From Acidobacteriota bacterium (GTDB lineage Bacteria; Acidobacteriota; Terriglobia; Bryobacterales; UBA6623), in assembly GCA_016125275.1 (NCBI GenBank), contig WGMB01000015.1, positions 1 through 64,000 of the forward strand: DNA of 64,000 bases, given 5' to 3'. Of this stretch, positions 61,369 to 64,000 are shown piece by piece. The notes under the pieces are model-generated. The model saw only the letters and a list, made by a program, of their open reading frames with translations, was not told where the DNA came from and did not search any database. Both the position numbers and the translations under genes were made by a program. Position 1 is the first letter of the stretch. Each line of letters opens with the position of its first letter.

Positions 61369-62270
61369 TCTCGACTCCCCACTGTGCGCACCACGTGCGT
61401 CTTCAATCCAGCATCGCTTCCCGGCGACTTGAAGCGGCGTCGGGCCGCCAACGCTTCCTGCCGACTCCCAAACATGCCAAACAGCGCCGACCCGCTGCCC
61501 GAGAGCAGCGCGCACGCCGCCCCAGCTTCCCGGAGGCGCTGTTTCAAAAGCTCGAGGTCGGGCAGGCTTTGGAAGACCGTCTCTTCGAAGTCGTTTGCCC
61601 AGTCCGCTCCCACCCTCGGCTCCGCCGCCTCAGGCGCACGAAACCCAGAGCAGAAACTACTAACGATAAAACCTTTACGATCCGGTGTCAACGCGCCGCC
61701 ACGGGCCGCGGCCAGGTTTCGATAGGCCTCCGCCGTCGCCACCCGCACCCCGGGAACCAGCAGCAGCATCCACTGCGCCGGGGTCTCCGGCAGCGGGTAG
61801 ACTTCCTCCCCCCGCCCCAGCCCGACCGCGCGCCCTCCGAGCAGGAAGAACGGCACGTCGCTGCCCAGCGCCGCCGCCGCCTGATACAGGACCGCGCCGG
61901 ACGGCTTCGGCTCCAGCAGACGATCCAGCGCCGTCAGCACCGCCGCGGCGTCCGACGATCCGCCGCCCAGCCCGGCGCCGTGCGGAATCCGCTTTTCCAG
62001 CTCAATGCGAACCGTTCCTCCGCAGCCCGTTCTCGCCAGCAGCTCGCGCGCGGCCCGCGCCGCCAGATTGTCGTCGGACTCGAGCGCTGGGTCCGAACAG
62101 CGCAGCTCCACCCGCGCCTCGCCCCCCGGCTCGTGGCTCACCCGCAGCCGGTCGGCCAGCGAGATCGTCTGGAACACGGTCCGCAGCTCGTGGAAGCCGT
62201 CCGGCCTCCGCTCGAGGATGCGCAATCCCAGATTGACCTTCGCAAAGGCCTTGCCCGACAGCGCCGGCAT
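61335..62270 (-). CDS. ispE: 4-diphosphocytidyl-2-C-methyl-D-erythritol kinase
   Basis: 311 residues. GHMP kinase motifs: AFAKVNLGLRIL with catalytic Lys region, ATP loop IPHGAGLGGGSSDAAAVL and the C-terminal LLSGSGSALFGMF. It phosphorylates CDP-methylerythritol in the non-mevalonate isoprenoid pathway. Its 3' end reads on about 15 residues past the GHMP fold and overlaps prs. ispE-prs order is common. Confidence 0.95.
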   Translation of the reverse strand: MPALSGKAFAKVNLGLRILERRPDGFHELRTVFQTISLADRLRVSHEPGGEARVELRCSDPALESDDNLAARAARELLARTGCGGTVRIELEKRIPHGAGLGGGSSDAAAVLTALDRLLEPKPSGAVLYQAAAALGSDVPFFLLGGRAVGLGRGEEVYPLPETPAQWMLLLVPGVRVATAEAYRNLAAARGGALTPDRKGFIVSSFCSGFRAPEAAEPRVGADWANDFEETVFQSLPDLELLKQRLREAGAACALLSGSGSALFGMFGSRQEALAARRRFKSPGSDAGLKTHVVRTVGSRECRRSWNGEKR

Positions 62271-62275
62271 CGCCC

Positions 62276-62797
62276 TTATTCGTCGTACGTCAACAGCGAG
62301 AAGACGTCGTAGCCGTCCAGCGCCTTGCGCCCCGGCAGAAAGCTCAGCTCCACCACGAAGGCCAGCCCGTGCACCTTGCCGCCCAGCTCTTCCACCAGTT
62401 GGCAGGTCGCCTTGGCGGTGCCGCCGGTCGCCAGCAAGTCGTCCACGATCAGCACTTTCTGGCCCGGCTCGACGGCGTCGGAGTGAATCTGCAGGGTATC
62501 GTTGCCGTACTCGAGCGCGTAGGAGACCTGCGAGGTCTTGGCGGGCAGCTTGCCCGGCTTGCGCACCGGCACGAAGCCCTTCTCGAGCTTCGACGCCAGC
62601 AGCGGCGCGAAGATGAAGCCGCGCGCTTCCACCCCGAGCACCACGTCCGGCGGGTCCTCGCGAAACCGATCGACCATCGCGTTGGTCAGCTCCTGGAATC
62701 CCTTCGGGTCCTTCAGCAGCGTCGTGATGTCGTAGAAGAGAATCCCCGGCTTGGGGAAGTCCGGCACTTCCCGGATCAGTTTCTTGAGATGGTCCAT
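62276..62797 (-). CDS. apt: Adenine phosphoribosyltransferase
   Basis: 173 residues. [36 protein letters not shown], and the PRPP loop [16 protein letters not shown] identify Apt, which salvages adenine with PRPP to AMP. It begins 16 bp after acyP and ends 5 bp before ispE. Confidence 0.96.
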   Translation of the reverse strand: MDHLKKLIREVPDFPKPGILFYDITTLLKDPKGFQELTNAMVDRFREDPPDVVLGVEARGFIFAPLLASKLEKGFVPVRKPGKLPAKTSQVSYALEYGNDTLQIHSDAVEPGQKVLIVDDLLATGGTAKATCQLVEELGGKVHGLAFVVELSFLPGRKALDGYDVFSLLTYDE

Positions 62798-62813
62798 CGT
62801 ACCCAGCGTACCC

Positions 62814-63098
62814 TCAACTGACGATCCGAAACACGCCGTCGCCGCCCGTCGTCGTCGGCGATTCGTGAATCGCGTCCACCCGCGACAGTGGCGGTCCCTT
62901 CCCGAGCGCCTCGCGGAACGCCGCCAGCGCTTCCGGCGGCCCCTCGGCGTGCGCCTCGACCGAGCCGTCGGCCCGGTTTTTGACCCAGCCGCCCACCTTC
63001 AGCCGCGTTCCGGCCTGCTGCACGAAGTAGCGGAAGCCCACGCCCTGCACGCGCCCTCGAACGACGTAGCGCCGCGCCAAGTTGGTATATTCCGCCAT
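62814..63098 (-). CDS. acyP: Acylphosphatase
   Basis: 94 residues. [19 protein letters not shown] has the catalytic Arg (VGFRY), and [18 protein letters not shown] the Asn (VKN-x-x-DG). It hydrolyses acyl phosphates. First gene of the twelve-gene minus-strand run; upstream sequence GGGTTGTAATTCTTACACAAT is AT-rich and may hold its promoter. Confidence 0.95.
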   Translation of the reverse strand: MAEYTNLARRYVVRGRVQGVGFRYFVQQAGTRLKVGGWVKNRADGSVEAHAEGPPEALAAFREALGKGPPLSRVDAIHESPTTTGGDGVFRIVS

Positions 63099-63184
63099 GG
63101 TCCGGGGTTGTAATTCTTACACAATCGAGAAAGACTTACCCGGCCCCGACGCGGAATATTCCCACTCAAACGCCGATAAACCCT

Positions 63185-63442
63185 TTGTTTTCGGCGGACG
63201 CCGAGAATGGCCCGCCGAGTGCTAACGGCGTTGACGTGGATTTGCTGTGGTCGTTGGCGGCGACGGGCGGGCTCGCACTGGGCTCTTTCGCTCTGGCATT
63301 TTGGCTGGAGAGAGGAGCGCTGGAGTCGATCCTGTTCGCAATGTCGCGGTCACTGCCTCCATCCAACCGGCCCTCTACTGGAACGGAGGCCGGCTCCTCC
63401 TGCGATATGAGCCCCGCTGTCGACCCGACGGCCCATCGGTAA
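63185..63442 (+). CDS. Possible small membrane protein
   Basis: Uncertain. The frame encodes up to 85 residues (TTG start; a shorter GTG start at 63235 exists) with one hydrophobic segment (LLWSLAATGGLALGSFALAFWLE) and a Ser/Pro-rich tail. A strong terminator overlaps its stop, which supports transcription in this direction. No ribosome site is clear, and a 102-residue ORF on the other strand overlaps fully. No family recognised. Confidence 0.3.
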   Translation: MFSADAENGPPSANGVDVDLLWSLAATGGLALGSFALAFWLERGALESILFAMSRSLPPSNRPSTGTEAGSSCDMSPAVDPTAHR

Positions 63443-63480
63443 GACGCCTCCCCCCCCAAAAAAGCGGGGCTCATTTTTTT
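63407..63480 (+). terminator. Terminator with 12-bp stem and T7 tract
   Basis: ATGAGCCCCGCT (63407-63418) pairs with AGCGGGGCTCAT (63463-63474), followed at once by TTTTTTT. The loop is long (44 nt) and contains a C8/A6 stretch. It ends transcription on the + strand between a possible small ORF and the converging small basic gene. Confidence 0.65.
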
Positions 63481-63488
63481 CTTTCGAT

Positions 63489-63641
63489 CTAGCCGTGCCG
63501 ACGCCCGCGCTTCTGGCCGCCGTGGTGCACGCGCGACTCGCGGATCTTCGTCTTCTTGCGCTTCGGCTTGGTGATGCGGAAGGTGCCGCTGCCCAGGTAC
63601 TCCGCCTTGTAGAGATTCTCGTTGTTGGTCGTTTCAGCCAT
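63489..63641 (-). CDS. Small basic conserved-looking protein, 50 aa
   Basis: 50 residues from ATG 63641, preceded by AGGA; the track's upstream start is not needed. The N-terminus is polar ([18 protein letters not shown]), followed by a very basic tail ([28 protein letters not shown]). It has the look of a ribosome-associated or nucleic-acid-binding peptide but matches no ribosomal protein I know; it is not bS21. Codon use and the ribosome site support a real gene. Divergent from the sulfatase. Confidence 0.6.
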   Translation of the reverse strand: MAETTNNENLYKAEYLGSGTFRITKPKRKKTKIRESRVHHGGQKRGRRHG

Positions 63642-63757
63642 TTCGTTCCTGTCTTCCTCGTTTCGGACGCAAACCTTTCCAGTATAACCCGGTTGGCCGC
63701 CCGGGTCAGCGGTGTTGCCCGCCGCGTCCCGCGCGCCTATCATGGCGGAGCACGGCC

Positions 63758-64000
63758 ATGTCGCAAACCCTCCACCGACGCACCTTCCTCTCGCGCCTGG
63801 GGTCCGCGGCCCTCGGCGCCGCCTCGCTGGCCTGCTCCGGCTCCTCCGAGCAGTCCCCCGCAGCCGACGCCAAGCCCAACATCGTCATCGTTTTCGCGGA
63901 CGACATGGGTTTTCAGGACGCCGGTTTTCAAGGCAGCCCCGATTGCGAAACCCCTCACCTGGACGCATTGGCTCGCGAAGGCGTGCGCTTTGACAACGGC
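63758..64000 (+). CDS. Sulfatase, N-terminal part (runs off the window)
   Basis: Open from ATG 63758 to the right edge (81 residues visible), so not in the ORF track. It begins with a Tat-type signal ([23 protein letters not shown], with a possible lipobox Cys). The mature part opens [20 protein letters not shown], the classic sulfatase metal site with two Asp, then [20 protein letters not shown]. The catalytic Cys/Ser-x-Pro-x-Arg lies beyond the edge. Probably hydrolyses sulfate esters of polysaccharides outside the cytoplasm. Confidence 0.92.
   Translation, partial: MSQTLHRRTFLSRLGSAALGAASLACSGSSEQSPAADAKPNIVIVFADDMGFQDAGFQGSPDCETPHLDALAREGVRFDNG

Noticed and set aside
63166-63474. 102-residue minus-strand ORF
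   Set aside because: Overlaps the terminator and the opposite ORF, lacks a ribosome site and domain pattern.

Overview
The window is GC-rich, gene-dense chromosomal DNA, most likely from an Acidobacteriota of the Bryobacterales/Solibacter type. Supporting marks are an Oar-type TonB receptor with an N-terminal carboxypeptidase-regulatory domain, a TIGR03437 (Solibacter-type) secreted protein, a DUF1549/DUF1553 cytochrome paired with a DUF1501 protein, Tat-exported Gfo/Idh/MocA oxidoreductase and sulfatase, and a GH172/DUF2961 protein. No rRNA, tRNA or CRISPR array was recognised. Assignments rest on reading motifs and domain order; no database search was run.

Layout. 1-1126: a broken IS481-type transposase running off the left edge, then its end-like tandem repeat and a terminator hairpin. 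1127-6438 (+): small hypothetical protein, Cys/His-rich exported protein, TonB receptor and Tat-exported Asp-box protein, possibly a metal-related export/uptake unit. 6500-15687 (-): dynamin-like GTPase, M61 peptidase, betaine-type binding lipoprotein, DUF1549/1553 cytochrome and DUF1501 protein. Beyond the DUF1501 stop lies a 471-bp cassette that duplicates its last 38 bp and carries a zinc-ribbon ORF. 15777-20015 (+): mutL, HDOD protein and a REC/pseudo-REC/CheX regulator that appears to start at CTG. 19965-24031: tetrahaem cytochrome, oxidoreductase, hemerythrin, and infC with an apparent AUC start. 24429-29732: HU, glycerophosphodiesterase and the phoH-ybeY-corC-era-BON operon. 29884-34550: a 1283-residue CHAT/STAND-NTPase/TPR protein and a Crp/Fnr regulator. 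34647-37874: trpB-trpA-aroQ-tyrA. 37933-44625: degraded YoeB-like toxin, TIGR03437 protein, GH172 protein, SGNH-like protein, and hmp/nsrR with an NsrR-type operator. 44647-48099: two tandem paralogous exported proteins with EF-hand-like loops. 48205-55213 (+): type IV pilus/type II secretion operon, interrupted by a four-helix-bundle (IVS/S23) gene bracketed by inverted heptanucleotide arrays and by a GNAT gene. 55219-63098 (-): a tightly packed twelve-gene housekeeping operon (acyP-apt-ispE-prs-rplY-pth-rpsF-rpsR-rplI-SDR-DUF4380-like-nadD). The right edge has a small basic protein and the start of a sulfatase.

The most interesting items are: (1) the heptad arrays (GTGARCN type) that enclose the four-helix-bundle gene and recur 1.7 kb upstream; (2) the CHAT-STAND-TPR protein; (3) the zinc-ribbon cassette that recreates the 3' end of its target gene; (4) non-canonical starts (AUC in infC, CTG in the CheX regulator); (5) acidic or low-complexity tails on several translation proteins; (6) an NsrR-type palindrome that overlaps the hmp start codons.
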